The notes under the pieces were generated by a model. The model ran no database searches. It was given only the letters and a program-made list of their open reading frames with translations, and was not told where the DNA came from. Shown here piece by piece: positions 1-9,241 of a DNA stretch of 64,000 bases. The stretch covers positions 1 to 64,000 of the forward strand of contig CAWHYF010000007.1 in NCBI GenBank assembly GCA_963833585.1, written 5' to 3'. Position numbers and translations under genes: made by a program. Position 1 is the stretch's first letter. Each line of letters opens with the position of its first letter. The DNA is from Bog-756 sp963833585. Its GTDB lineage: Bacteria; Actinomycetota; Acidimicrobiia; Acidimicrobiales; RAAP-2.

Positions 1-1579
1 GGTACGACTCGGGGGTGGTGGCCTCGTCGGGGGTCAGGTCAGCCACATCGGTGGCCGGCGGCAGATGGACCGTGGGGTGGGCCGCGGTGAGCAGATGGCG
101 GATGAACGACTCGGTCTGGGCGTACTGCCCCTCACCGAAATCGACGTGCCGGACGGTGCCGGTGGCGTCGATCAGGTACTCGGCCGGCCAGTACTGGTTT
201 CCGTAGGCGTTCCAGGTGGCGTACCCGTTGTCCTGGGCGACCGGGTAGACCACCCCCAGCTGCTGCGCCGCCTGGACCACGTTGGAGGTCACGTGCTCGA
301 AGGCGAACTCGGGGGTATGGACGCCGATGACGGTGAGACCGTCCTGGCGGTAGGAGCGGTTCCAGGCCTCCAGGTGGGGCAGCGTGCGCTGGCAGTTGAT
401 GCACGAGTACGTCCAGAAGTCGAGCAGGACGACCCGGCCCTTGAGGCCGGCGAGGGTGAGAGGTCGATCCCCCGGCGTGTTCAGCCAGTGGCTGATCCCG
501 GTGATGGCCGGGGCCGTCCCGCACTGCTGGAGCACCGGGCTGGCGTCGGTGCACACGGCCAGGTCCCCGTGGACCTGGTTGCCGGAGACCGAGGCCAACG
601 CGTGCCGGGCCGTGGCGTTGGCTTCGATGTGGCCCTGGAGGGTGTCGATGTACCCGGGCAACGCCCGCTGGAGGCCGTCGGTGAGGTTGAGGCCCACGAC
701 CAGGGCCGTCACCACCAGCACCGCGCCGATGACCCGCCGGGCCACGGCCGCCCGGGCCCGGATGGAGGCCATCCGCTCGGCCAGGCGCTGGCCGAGCACG
801 GCGAAGATCAGGAGGGGTACGGCGATCCCGAGGGCGAAGGAGGCGGTCAGCAGGACCGACGAGACGTCGTACCGGTGGTTGGCACTCACCACCACGATGG
901 CGGTGAGCACCGGGCCGGCGCACGGCACGAAGATGAGGCCCAGGCTCAGACCGAGGACGAAACCGCCGGCCTCCGACCGCTGCCGGCCGCCGGCCACCCG
1001 TGCGAAGGGCCGCTCCAGCCACTCCCCGACCGCGGGCACGATCAGGCCCAGGCCCACCAGGCCCAGGACCACCAGGCCGATCCATCGCAGTAGGTCCTGG
1101 GGCAGGCCCAGCGAGCTGAGCAGCCAGGAGCCGACGAGGGTGAACACCGCGAAGCTGAGCACCAGGCCGGCCACCACCGAGACGGGCCGGCGCCGCCGGC
1201 GGAGGTCTGCACCCCGGTCGGCCGTGGTGACCGGCGCCGGTCCCGCCGTCGGCGTCGCCGTCGGCGTCGGCGTCGGCGTCTCCAGGGTGGCCACCCCACC
1301 CCCGGCGGATTCGAGGCTGGCGGGAGGACCCGCCTCACCGGCCGGTCCGCCGGTGGTCGGGGGTTCTCCCCCGTCCCCCTCAGGATCGTCCTCCCGGTCG
1401 GGCGGGAGCGGGGCGGTCGGCGCCTCGGGCATGGCGGCCGTTTCCCCGTCCGGACCCGGTTCCTCCAGCCCGCTCGCCGCCCCGGCGGCGAAGATGACCG
1501 GGAGCACCGGGAGGATGCACGGCGAGATGCCTGTGACCAGGCCGCCGAGGAACCCGATGAGAAGGAGCGTGATCACCAC
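1..1579 (-). CDS. DipZ/CcdA-like thiol-disulfide membrane protein with thioredoxin domain (3' end outside window)
   Basis: This membrane protein probably carries reducing equivalents across the membrane to an extracytoplasmic thioredoxin-like domain, as in CcdA/DsbD and mycobacterial DipZ. The N-terminus has the CcdA motif SPCILPVLPV. A second motif, FVPCAGPVLTA, supplies the partner cysteine, and several membrane helices follow. The C-terminal part is a TlpA/thioredoxin domain with DFWTYSCINCQ (CxxC). The GTG at 1579 (or 1576) is chosen because the CcdA motif begins right after it; the start is not certain. Oddly, about 70 residues rich in Pro, Thr, Gly and acid, including a short Thr-Pro repeat, separate the first helix from the rest. 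The gene lies 135 bp downstream of argH on the same strand. The C-terminal end is cut by the window edge. Confidence 0.85.
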   Translation of the reverse strand, partial: MVITLLLIGFLGGLVTGISPCILPVLPVIFAAGAASGLEEPGPDGETAAMPEAPTAPLPPDREDDPEGDGGEPPTTGGPAGEAGPPASLESAGGGVATLETPTPTPTATPTAGPAPVTTADRGADLRRRRRPVSVVAGLVLSFAVFTLVGSWLLSSLGLPQDLLRWIGLVVLGLVGLGLIVPAVGEWLERPFARVAGGRQRSEAGGFVLGLSLGLIFVPCAGPVLTAIVVVSANHRYDVSSVLLTASFALGIAVPLLIFAVLGQRLAERMASIRARAAVARRVIGAVLVVTALVVGLNLTDGLQRALPGYIDTLQGHIEANATARHALASVSGNQVHGDLAVCTDASPVLQQCGTAPAITGISHWLNTPGDRPLTLAGLKGRVVLLDFWTYSCINCQRTLPHLEAWNRSYRQDGLTVIGVHTPEFAFEHVTSNVVQAAQQLGVVYPVAQDNGYATWNAYGNQYWPAEYLIDATGTVRHVDFGEGQYAQTESFIRHLLTAAHPTVHLPPATDVADLTPDEATTPESY

Positions 1580-1714
1580 CGCCGTCAGCTTCCCAGCTGA
1601 GCGGGCGTTCCGGTGGTCACCACCGGTCCGCTCGGGGAAATCACCGGAGGGCGGCCCTCCGAGCCGCTTCCGCTCCCGTCCCCGGCGGCGGTGGGCCCCA
1701 CCCTCATCGGTGGG

Positions 1715-3103
1715 TCAGGCGAGCCCCGCGGACAGTCGGGACCGGTCGACCTCCAGTCGGACCTCGAACCGCTGGCGTTGCACGGCCACCGGGCCCGGTC
1801 CCGCCCCTCCGGGGGTGGTCCGCCGGGTGACCGCCACCCCCGGTTCGAGCAACGGGACCGCCTCGGCCCCGAGCTGGGGGTGAGCACCGACCAGCTCGAC
1901 CAGCGGCACCTGCCGCTCGAGGGACTCGCTGACCAGCCCGCCCACCACGGCGTGGGCCTGCCGGAAGGGCATCCCGCGTTGGACCAGCCACTCGGCCAGG
2001 TCCACGGCGGCCATCGCCGCCCCGTCGGCGGCCCCCTCCATGCGGTCGGTCACGAACCGGAGGGTGGACCACACCCCGGACAGCGCCGCCAGGGCCTGGT
2101 GGGTCTGGACCAGCGAGTCGAAGAGCGGCTCCTTGTCCTCTTGCAGGTCGCGGTTGTACGCCAGCGGGAGGCCCTTGAGGGTCGCCAGCAGACCGGTGAG
2201 GTTTCCGATGAGCCGGCCCGACTTCCCGCGGGCCAACTCGGCCACGTCGGGGTTCTTCTTCTGGGGGAGCATGGAGCTCCCGGTGGCGAAGGCGTCGTCG
2301 AACACCGCGAACCCGAATTCCTCGGAGGACCACAGGACCAGCTCCTCCCCGATCCGGGAGAGGTGGACGCCCAGCAGGGCCAAGTCGAAGAGGGCCTCGG
2401 CCACGAAGTCCCGGTCCGAGACGGCGTCCAGGGAATTCTCGAACCGGGCGGCGAACCCGAGGTCCTCGGCCACCCCGTTGGGGTCGAGGGGGAGGGAGGA
2501 GCCGGCGAGGGCCCCGGCCCCGAGGGGCGACACGTCGAGCCGGTCGAGGGTGGACACCAACCGGTCGACGTCCCGGGCCAGGGCCCAGCCGTGGGCCAGG
2601 AGGTGGTGGGCCAGGAGCACCGGCTGGGCCCGCTGCAGGTGGGTGTAGCCCGGCAGATAGGTCCCGCCGGCGTCCCCGGCCCGGACCGCCAGGATCTCCT
2701 GCAGGCCGAGCACCTCGCGGGCCACGGCCAGCAGCTCGCGCTTGGCGTAGAGGCGGAGGTCGGTGGCGATCTGGTCGTTGCGGCTCCGACCGGTGTGCAG
2801 CTTGGCCCCCACGTCGCCGGCGATCTCGGTGACCCTGCGCTCCACCGACGTGTGGATGTCCTCGTCCTCGGCGGCGAATTCGAACGACCCCGAGGCCAGC
2901 TCCTGTTGCACCTGGTCCAGGGCGGCCAACAGGGTGGCCACCTCCTCCCCGGTCAGGAGCCCGCCCCGACCGAGGCCCCGGACGTGGGCCCGCGACCCGG
3001 TCAGATCGTCCAGCGCCAGTTGGCGGTCGTAGTGGAGGCTGACCGAGTAGTCCATGACCACGTCGGCCGTGCCACCGCTGAGTCGGCCGTGCCACAGGGT
3101 CAT
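1715..3103 (-). CDS. argH: argininosuccinate lyase
   Basis: Cleaves argininosuccinate to arginine and fumarate, the last step of arginine synthesis, in the cytoplasm. The 462 residues match the usual length. The start MTLWHGRLSGG is typical, and the fumarase/aspartase-superfamily signature GSSMLPQKKNPDVAEL is intact. HTGRSRNDQ and YTHLQRAQP, both conserved in ArgH, are also present. The ATG overlaps the argG stop as ATGA, so the two are probably translationally coupled. It is the last gene of the arg operon. The C-terminus (after about residue 420) is a weakly conserved tail ending near GC-rich DNA with no clear terminator. Confidence 0.97.
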   Translation of the reverse strand: MTLWHGRLSGGTADVVMDYSVSLHYDRQLALDDLTGSRAHVRGLGRGGLLTGEEVATLLAALDQVQQELASGSFEFAAEDEDIHTSVERRVTEIAGDVGAKLHTGRSRNDQIATDLRLYAKRELLAVAREVLGLQEILAVRAGDAGGTYLPGYTHLQRAQPVLLAHHLLAHGWALARDVDRLVSTLDRLDVSPLGAGALAGSSLPLDPNGVAEDLGFAARFENSLDAVSDRDFVAEALFDLALLGVHLSRIGEELVLWSSEEFGFAVFDDAFATGSSMLPQKKNPDVAELARGKSGRLIGNLTGLLATLKGLPLAYNRDLQEDKEPLFDSLVQTHQALAALSGVWSTLRFVTDRMEGAADGAAMAAVDLAEWLVQRGMPFRQAHAVVGGLVSESLERQVPLVELVGAHPQLGAEAVPLLEPGVAVTRRTTPGGAGPGPVAVQRQRFEVRLEVDRSRLSAGLA

Positions 3104-4302
3104 CGGCCCTCCTGGACGGCCGACCAGGTGGCCACGCCGAGGCCCCACAGGCGGACGAAACCCTCGGCGTCCTGGTGGCGGAAGGTGTCGGCGGCATCGT
3201 AGGTGGCGAGGCCGTAGTCGTAGAGACTCACCGGGCTGCGGCGCCCCACCACCCAGCAACGGCCGGCGTCCAGACGCAGACGGACCTCGCCGGTCACGTG
3301 GCGCTGGGACTCGACGAAGAAGGCGTCGAGAGCCTGCTTGAGGGGCGAGAACCACAGCCCGTCGTAGACCAGCTCCGACCACCGGGGCTCGAGGCGAAGC
3401 TTCTCGTGGTGGAGGTCCCGCTCCAGGGTGAGGTCCTCGAGATCGGCGTGGGCCATCAGCAGGGCCAGCGCCCCGGGGCATTCGTAGGTCTCCCGGCTCT
3501 TGATGCCCACCCGCCGGTTCTCCACCATGTCCAGGCGGCCGTAGCCGTAGGAGCCCACGATCCGGTTCATCTCGGCGATGAGCGGCTCGGGGGCGAGTGA
3601 CCGGCCGTCCAGGGACACCGGCACCCCGGCCTCGAAGCCCACCACCACCTCGGTCGGCTCGGTGGCCGTGGGCCGGGTCATGGTGTAGACGTCCTCGGGC
3701 GGCTGGTTCCACGGGTCCTCGATCACCCCGCACTCGATGGCCTTGCCCCACAGGTTCTCGTCGATGGAGTAGAGCTTCTCCTTGGTCACCGACAGGGGGA
3801 TGTCCCATTTGGCGGCGTACTCGATGCAGTCCTCGCGGGTCAGACCCCAGACCCGGGCCGGGGCGATGACCTCCAGATCGGGGGCCAGGGCCCGGGTGCC
3901 CACCTCGAAGCGGACCTGGTCGTTGCCCTTGCCGGTGCAGCCGTGGGCCACCGCATGAGCCCCGTGCTGACGGGCCGCGGCCACCAGGTGCTTCACGATG
4001 ACCGGTCGGGACAGGGCGGAGACCAACGGGTACTTGCCCTCGTACTTGGCGTTGGCCAGGAGGGCGGGCACACAGAAGTCCTCGGCCATCTCGGCCCGGG
4101 CGTCGACCACCACGGCCTCGACGGCCCCGGCCGCCAGGGCCCGCCGGCGGATGGCCTCCCAGTCCTCGCCACCCGACTCGGACCCCTGGCCGACGTCGAC
4201 GGCGACCGCCACCACCTCGACCCCCCGATTCTCCATCAGCCAGCGGACGGCCACCGAGGTGTCCAATCCGCCGCTGTAGGCCAGGATTACTCGCTGCGAC
4301 AT
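3100..4302 (-). CDS. argG: argininosuccinate synthase
   Basis: Condenses citrulline and aspartate with ATP to argininosuccinate. The 400-residue length is normal. The N-terminal PP-loop ATP motif AYSGGLDTS lies at about residues 8-16, and GCTGKGNDQVRFE, conserved in the family, is present. The ATG at 4302 has AAGGAG about 7 nt upstream, inside the last codons of argR, whose stop lies only 2 nt before. This is the only junction in the operon without a start/stop overlap, but it has the best Shine-Dalgarno sequence. The 3' end overlaps argH by 4 bp. Confidence 0.97.
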   Translation of the reverse strand: MSQRVILAYSGGLDTSVAVRWLMENRGVEVVAVAVDVGQGSESGGEDWEAIRRRALAAGAVEAVVVDARAEMAEDFCVPALLANAKYEGKYPLVSALSRPVIVKHLVAAARQHGAHAVAHGCTGKGNDQVRFEVGTRALAPDLEVIAPARVWGLTREDCIEYAAKWDIPLSVTKEKLYSIDENLWGKAIECGVIEDPWNQPPEDVYTMTRPTATEPTEVVVGFEAGVPVSLDGRSLAPEPLIAEMNRIVGSYGYGRLDMVENRRVGIKSRETYECPGALALLMAHADLEDLTLERDLHHEKLRLEPRWSELVYDGLWFSPLKQALDAFFVESQRHVTGEVRLRLDAGRCWVVGRRSPVSLYDYGLATYDAADTFRHQDAEGFVRLWGLGVATWSAVQEGR

Positions 4303-4304
4303 GG

Positions 4305-4892
4305 TCAACTCCTTGCTCGGGAGCGGTTCTGGTTGGATCTGGGGGGACGGGTCCGGTCCGGTGCCGCCGGCTTGGACCCCGCCCCGGCCGGGGACGATGT
4401 CCGGGGCCGCTCGGCCCAGCCCGGCTCGATGCCGGCCACCGCCGCCAGGCGTTCCGCCACGGCCGCTCCCCCCGAGGTCTCCGAGGCCACCACCAGCACG
4501 GTGTCGTCGCCGGCCACCGTGCCGATCACCCCGGGGAAGCCGCTGCGGTCCAGGGCCGAGCCCACCACGTGGGCCGATCCCGGTGGGGTGCGCAGCACGA
4601 TCAAGTTGGCGGAGAAGTCGGCCTCCACCACCCATTCGCCCAGCACCCGCCGGAGGTGGTCCTCGGGGGCCACCTGTTGGGAAGGCAGCTCGGGCAGGGC
4701 GTAGGCCGTCTCCCCGCCGGGGAGCCTCACCTTCAGGGCACCGAGTTCCTCGAGGTCACGCGAGACCGTGGTCTGGGTGGCCTCGATCCCCTCCCCGGCC
4801 AACAGGTCGACCAGGTGGGACTGACTTCCGACCGCCTTGGCCTCCAGCAGCTTGGTGATGCGGTGCTGGCGCTGGTGCTTGGTCACGCTCAT
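4305..4892 (-). CDS. argR: arginine repressor ArgR
   Basis: Arginine-responsive repressor/activator, expected to act as a hexamer on the operator upstream of argC. The N-terminal winged helix-turn-helix includes ATQTTVSRDLEELG (about 38-51). The C-terminal domain keeps the GDD motif (128-130) that contacts arginine in known ArgR proteins. At 195 residues it is longer than the usual 150-170. The extra is a basic, Pro/Ser-rich tail after about residue 160, which also carries the Shine-Dalgarno of argG. Lying inside the operon, it should autoregulate. The start overlaps the argF stop as ATGA. Confidence 0.95.
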   Translation of the reverse strand: MSVTKHQRQHRITKLLEAKAVGSQSHLVDLLAGEGIEATQTTVSRDLEELGALKVRLPGGETAYALPELPSQQVAPEDHLRRVLGEWVVEADFSANLIVLRTPPGSAHVVGSALDRSGFPGVIGTVAGDDTVLVVASETSGGAAVAERLAAVAGIEPGWAERPRTSSPAGAGSKPAAPDRTRPPRSNQNRSRARS

Positions 4893-5866
4893 GGCCGCGG
4901 TCCCCTGGTCACGCCGGCCGGGGCCACGCCCCGCACCCACGCCAGGAGGCCCCGCATGGCGTGCATCCGGTTGGCCGCCTGCTGCCAGACCACGCTCTGG
5001 GGACCGTCGACGACGGCGGCGCTGATCTCCTCCCCCCGGTGGGCGGGGAGGCAGTGCAGGACCACGGCGTCCGGGTCGGCGGCGGCGAGCAGCGCCTCGT
5101 CCACCTGGAAGCCGGCGAAGGCCGCCAGACGCTGGGCGGCCGCGTCCTCCTGTCCCATGGAGGTCCACACGTCGGTGTAGACGGCGTCGACCCCGGCCAC
5201 CGCCTCTTCGGGGTCGCTGGTCACCAGCAGGTCCCCCCCGAATGAGCGCACCAGGGCCAGGTCCTCGTCGGTGGGTCCGAAGCCCTCCGGCGAGGCCACC
5301 CGGGTGGCCATCCCGGTCATGGAGGCGGCCAGTGCCAGGGAGCGCCAGACATTGTTGGCGTCGCCCACGTACGCCAGGGTCCGGCCGGCCGCATCGGCCC
5401 CGAAGACCTGGCGCAGCGTGAGCAAGTCGGCCAGGGCCTGGCACGGATGGGCCCGGTCCGAGAGCAGGTTGACCACCGGAACCGGCACCCCGGCGGCGTC
5501 GAGGGCGTCGGTCATCCGGGCCAGGGTGCCGTGCTCCATGACCCGGGCACACACCACGGCGTGGTAGCAGGCCAGGGTGCGGGCCACGTCGGCGGCGGGC
5601 TCCCGGGTGTCGAGACCCACTTCGGTCCCCTGGATGTAGACGGGGTGGCCGCCCAGGGCGATGGTGGCCATCTCGGTGCTGTTGCGGGTGCGGTTGGACG
5701 GCTTCTCGAACACCAGGGCCACACCCTGCCCGGCCAGGACCGGGGGGAGGTCCCGCGGATCCCGCTGGGCCAACGCCAGCACGGCGTCCAGCCCGTCGGG
5801 GCCCAGGTCGTCGATGTCGAGCACGTGGCGGGTCCAGGCCGGGGCGGGGTTGACCGGGAGGGTCAC
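4889..5866 (-). CDS. argF: ornithine carbamoyltransferase
   Basis: Transfers the carbamoyl group of carbamoyl phosphate to ornithine, giving citrulline. At 325 residues it is of normal length. The carbamoyl-phosphate motif reads FEKPSNRTRNS, so the common STRTR is SNRTR here, a variant I regard as tolerated. HPCQALADLLT and the ornithine-side loop LHCLPAHRGEEI are intact. The GTG start at 5866 overlaps the argD stop (GTGA) and the 3' end overlaps argR (ATGA). No carAB is visible in the window, so carbamoyl phosphate must come from elsewhere in the genome. Confidence 0.96.
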   Translation of the reverse strand: MTLPVNPAPAWTRHVLDIDDLGPDGLDAVLALAQRDPRDLPPVLAGQGVALVFEKPSNRTRNSTEMATIALGGHPVYIQGTEVGLDTREPAADVARTLACYHAVVCARVMEHGTLARMTDALDAAGVPVPVVNLLSDRAHPCQALADLLTLRQVFGADAAGRTLAYVGDANNVWRSLALAASMTGMATRVASPEGFGPTDEDLALVRSFGGDLLVTSDPEEAVAGVDAVYTDVWTSMGQEDAAAQRLAAFAGFQVDEALLAAADPDAVVLHCLPAHRGEEISAAVVDGPQSVVWQQAANRMHAMRGLLAWVRGVAPAGVTRGPRP

Positions 5867-7155
5867 GACGGGCCCTGCTCCCCGTCCAGTGCCGGGCCGC
5901 CACCGGACCCGCTGACCAGGGAACCGAGGACCCCGCCGACCGTGGCCACCGCCTGGTCGATCTCGGCGTCGGACACCAGCAGCGAAGGGGCGAACCGGAG
6001 GACGTCGGGCCTCGGGGCGTTGATGACCAGGCCCTGCTCGAGCGCCTGCCGGCAGGCGGCGGTGGCCACCGCCTCGCTCAGCACCGCGGCCAGCAGCAGC
6101 CCCTCGCCCCGGACCGACGCCACGGCGGGGAGCTTCGCCAACCCGCGCCGGAGCCGGGCCCCGGCCACCCGGGCCCGAGCAGGGACGTCCTCGGCTTCCA
6201 TCACCGACAGCGTGGCGCGGGCCGCCGACATCGCCAGAGGCTGCCCGCCGAAGGTGCTCCCGTGGTCGCCGGGGACGAACGCCGCCGCCACTTCGGCCCG
6301 GGCCCAACAGGCCCCGACCGGCATCCCGTTGCCCAGCGCCTTGGCCATGGTGACCACGTCGGGCTCGATGGCCAGGTGCTGGAAACCGAACCACCGCCCG
6401 ACCCGCCCCAGTCCGGTCTGGACCTCGTCCACCATCAGCAGGATGTTGCGGTCGGTGCACAGCTGGCGGAGGCCCACCAGGTAGTCGGACGACGGGACCA
6501 CCACACCGGCCTCGCCCATGATGGGCTCGACCAGGACCGCTGCCACCCGGGACGGGTCACAGGCGGCGTCCATGGCCTCGAGGTCATCGTAGGGAACGTG
6601 GTCGAACCCTTGCGGCAGCGGCAGGAACGGCTGCTGCTTCTCCGGCTGTCCCGTGGCGGTCAGGGTGGCGAGGGTCCGGCCGTGGAAGGCGTCCCAGGTG
6701 CTGACCACGCCGAACCGGTCCGGGCCGGCCCACCGCCGCGCCAGCTTGAGGGCGCACTCGTTGGCCTCGGCCCCGGAGTTTCCGAAAAACACCTGGCCGC
6801 CCGCCCGCTCGGTGCCTCCCCCGATCAGACGGTCCAAGGTCACGGCCACCTCGGGACCCACCGTGTTGCCGAACAGGTTGGAGACGTGGGACAGGGTGCG
6901 AGCCTGCTCGGCGATGGCGTCGGCCACCACCGGGTGGGCATGGCCGAGCGAGGTCACCGCCAGCCCGGAGAGGAAGTCGAGATACGGTCTCCCCTCGGTG
7001 TCGAAGAGCCGGCTCCCCTCCCCCCGCACGAAGGTCACCGGTGGTTCGGCGTAGTTGTGCATCAGGGCCGAGCGGTCGACCACCGCGGTGCTGGCGCCGG
7101 TCACCGTCACCCGGCCGGGGTCGGTGTCGCCGATCGGACCGGCAGCCCGGCTCAC
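5863..7155 (-). CDS. argD: acetylornithine aminotransferase
   Basis: PLP-dependent class III aminotransferase converting N-acetylglutamate semialdehyde to N-acetylornithine. FGNSGAEANECALKLAR, the PLP phosphate region, is present. The cofactor Asp and His-Gln equivalent lie in MVDEVQTGLGR, and the Schiff-base lysine is in MAKALGNGMPVGA. The 430-residue length from the GTG at 7155 is slightly long because of a 25-residue N-terminal extension before the conserved NYAEPPVTFVRGEG region. The start overlaps the argB stop as GTGA. Confidence 0.95.
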   Translation of the reverse strand: MSRAAGPIGDTDPGRVTVTGASTAVVDRSALMHNYAEPPVTFVRGEGSRLFDTEGRPYLDFLSGLAVTSLGHAHPVVADAIAEQARTLSHVSNLFGNTVGPEVAVTLDRLIGGGTERAGGQVFFGNSGAEANECALKLARRWAGPDRFGVVSTWDAFHGRTLATLTATGQPEKQQPFLPLPQGFDHVPYDDLEAMDAACDPSRVAAVLVEPIMGEAGVVVPSSDYLVGLRQLCTDRNILLMVDEVQTGLGRVGRWFGFQHLAIEPDVVTMAKALGNGMPVGACWARAEVAAAFVPGDHGSTFGGQPLAMSAARATLSVMEAEDVPARARVAGARLRRGLAKLPAVASVRGEGLLLAAVLSEAVATAACRQALEQGLVINAPRPDVLRFAPSLLVSDAEIDQAVATVGGVLGSLVSGSGGGPALDGEQGPS

Positions 7156-8075
7156 GTCGCCACCACCATCGTCCCGACGCCCTCGTCGGTGAAGATCTCG
7201 AGCAACAGGGCATGCGGCGTGCGGCCGTCGAGGATGTGGGCCCGGGCCACGCCCGCCCGCACCGCCCGGGCGCACGACTCGACCTTGGGGATCATGCCTC
7301 CGTTGGCCGCCCCCGTGGCCACCAGCCGGTCGAGGTCGTCGGCGGTGGCCTGGTGGATGAGCGTGGCGGCGTCGTCGGGCACCGCCCGCAGACCGGACAC
7401 GTCGGTGAGGTAGACCAGCTTCTCCGCCCCGAGGGCGGCGGCCAGGGCCCCGGCCGCGGTGTCGGCGTTGATGTTGAAGGCCTGACCCGAGTGGTCGGTC
7501 CCAATGGTGGCCACCACCGGGATGAGCCCCTGGGCCAGCAGCTGGTGGACGATGACCGGGTCCACGTGGACCACGTCGCCGACATAGCCGAGGGCCTCGG
7601 ACCGGGCCTCGGCGGTGATCAGGTTGGCGTCCTCACCGGACAACCCGACGGCCAGCGCACCGTGGACGTTGATGGAGCTCACGATGTCCCGGTTGACTTT
7701 GCCCACCAGCACCATCCGGACCAGGTCGATGGTGTCGGCGTCGGTGACCCGGAACCCGTCCTGGAACTCGGCTTCCTTGCCCACCCGCTTCATCAGCGCT
7801 CCGATCTGGGGTCCTCCGCCGTGGACCACCACCGGCAGCATGCCCACCGAGCGCATCAGGACGATGTCCTCGGCGAACGACGCCAGGGCTTCCGCCTCGT
7901 CGACCGAGGGACCGCCGGGCTTGGGGCTGAGCACGTTGCCCCCGTACTTGACCACCACCACCTTCCCCCAGAAGCGCCGGATGTAGGGCAGGGACTCCAC
8001 CAGTACCGAGGCTTTGTCCCCCGGGGCGCCCGAGTCGGCGCCCTCCCGGGTCCCGGGGGTCTGGAGCGAGCTCAC
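7152..8075 (-). CDS. argB: acetylglutamate kinase
   Basis: Phosphorylates N-acetylglutamate, usually the arginine-inhibited step when the cyclic (ArgJ) pathway is used. The protein is 307 residues long. The amino-acid kinase fold is shown by VVVKYGGNVL near the N-terminus, VVVHGGGPQIG, the NAG-binding AFNINADTAAGALAAAL and the late GGMIPKVESC. The N-terminal helix (VLVESLPYIRRFWGK) is of the kind linked to hexamer formation and arginine inhibition. The GTG start at 8075 overlaps the argJ stop (GTGA). Confidence 0.97.
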   Translation of the reverse strand: MSSLQTPGTREGADSGAPGDKASVLVESLPYIRRFWGKVVVVKYGGNVLSPKPGGPSVDEAEALASFAEDIVLMRSVGMLPVVVHGGGPQIGALMKRVGKEAEFQDGFRVTDADTIDLVRMVLVGKVNRDIVSSINVHGALAVGLSGEDANLITAEARSEALGYVGDVVHVDPVIVHQLLAQGLIPVVATIGTDHSGQAFNINADTAAGALAAALGAEKLVYLTDVSGLRAVPDDAATLIHQATADDLDRLVATGAANGGMIPKVESCARAVRAGVARAHILDGRTPHALLLEIFTDEGVGTMVVAT

Positions 8076-9241
8076 GAGGTGGTCCGGTTCTCGTCGATGT
8101 AGCCGTGGCCGAGGTCGACGCCCATCACCACGCCGTTACCGTCGGCCAGCCCGAGTTGGCAGTGGAGGTCGATCAGGGAGCCGGCCAGGTGGCGGGCCAG
8201 CGCGGCCTGGTCGTGGTCGGCGGCGATGCCCTCCCGGCACACGGTCACCCCACCGTAGGAGATGGCCAGCCGGTCCAGGTCGAACCCGACACCGGCCGAA
8301 CCGAGGTCGCTGGCCACCCGGCCCCAGTAGGCGTCTTCGCCGTTGAGTGAGCACTTGACCAGCAACGAGTCGGCGACCTTGCGGGCGGCCCGGTGGGCCT
8401 CGGCGTCGGACCGGGCCCCGGTGACCCGCACCTGGACGATCTTGGACGCCCCTTCGGCGTCGGCCATCATCAGGTTGCACAGCGTGACGCAGGCCTCGGT
8501 GACCGCGTCGACCACCACATTGGGGTCGGCCGGCCCGGCCCGGCCCGACGCCATCAGGACCACCGTGTCGTTGGTCGAGGTGCAGCCGTCCACCGACATC
8601 GAGTTGAACGAGTCGCGCACGGCGATGCGCAGCAGGTCGGCCAGGGGTCCGGGCTCGACTGCGGCGTCGGTGGTCAGGAAGGCCAGCATGGTGGCCATGT
8701 CCGGGGCCAGCATCCCCGCCCCTTTGGCCATCCCGGCCACGCCGAAGGTGGGGTTCCCGACGAGCACCTCCTTGCGTCCCGAGTCGGTGGTCAGGATGCC
8801 CTGGGCGGCGTCGGCGGCCGCGACCTCCGAGCCGGAGCGGGCCGCCACCAGCTTCGGGATACCCGACTCGACGTGATCCATGGGCAGCGGAATGCCGATC
8901 AGGCCGGTCGAGCAGACGAGGATCTGCTCGGTGGCCACCCCGAGGCCGGAGCCCACCAGCGCGCACATCCGCTGGGCGTCGGCCCGGCCGCGGGCGCCGG
9001 TGGCGGCGTTGGCGTTCCCGCTGCTGACCACGACCCCGGCGGCCCGGCCGCGGCTGGAGGCCAGGTGGTCCCGGCTCACCTGGACCGGGGCGGCCGCGGC
9101 CAAATTGGAGGTGAAGGTGGCGGCGGTGGGGACGGCCCGGCCGTCGTCGGTGGCCAAGAGGGCCAGATCGAGCGCCCCGCTGGCCTTGATGCCCGAGGCC
9201 AACCCGGCGGCCACGAATCCCTCGGGGCTGGTGATGGTCAC
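8072..9241 (-). CDS. argJ: bifunctional ornithine acetyltransferase/N-acetylglutamate synthase
   Basis: Recycles the acetyl group from acetylornithine to glutamate and may also acetylate glutamate from acetyl-CoA, which explains the absence of argA/argE here. The autoproteolysis site is visible as MATML, with cleavage expected before Thr184, giving alpha and beta chains. KGAGMLAPDMATML and DGCTSTNDT are hallmark segments. The 389-residue length is normal. The GTG at 9241 overlaps the argC stop as GTGA and gives the conserved start VTITSPEGFVAAG. Confidence 0.96.
   Translation of the reverse strand: MTITSPEGFVAAGLASGIKASGALDLALLATDDGRAVPTAATFTSNLAAAAPVQVSRDHLASSRGRAAGVVVSSGNANAATGARGRADAQRMCALVGSGLGVATEQILVCSTGLIGIPLPMDHVESGIPKLVAARSGSEVAAADAAQGILTTDSGRKEVLVGNPTFGVAGMAKGAGMLAPDMATMLAFLTTDAAVEPGPLADLLRIAVRDSFNSMSVDGCTSTNDTVVLMASGRAGPADPNVVVDAVTEACVTLCNLMMADAEGASKIVQVRVTGARSDAEAHRAARKVADSLLVKCSLNGEDAYWGRVASDLGSAGVGFDLDRLAISYGGVTVCREGIAADHDQAALARHLAGSLIDLHCQLGLADGNGVVMGVDLGHGYIDENRTTS

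Noticed and set aside
65..1093. Long open frames on both strands over the DipZ, arg and other genes
   Set aside because: They are Gly/Pro/Arg/His-rich mirror frames caused by high GC. The opposite or neighbouring frame carries recognisable enzymes with intact motifs.
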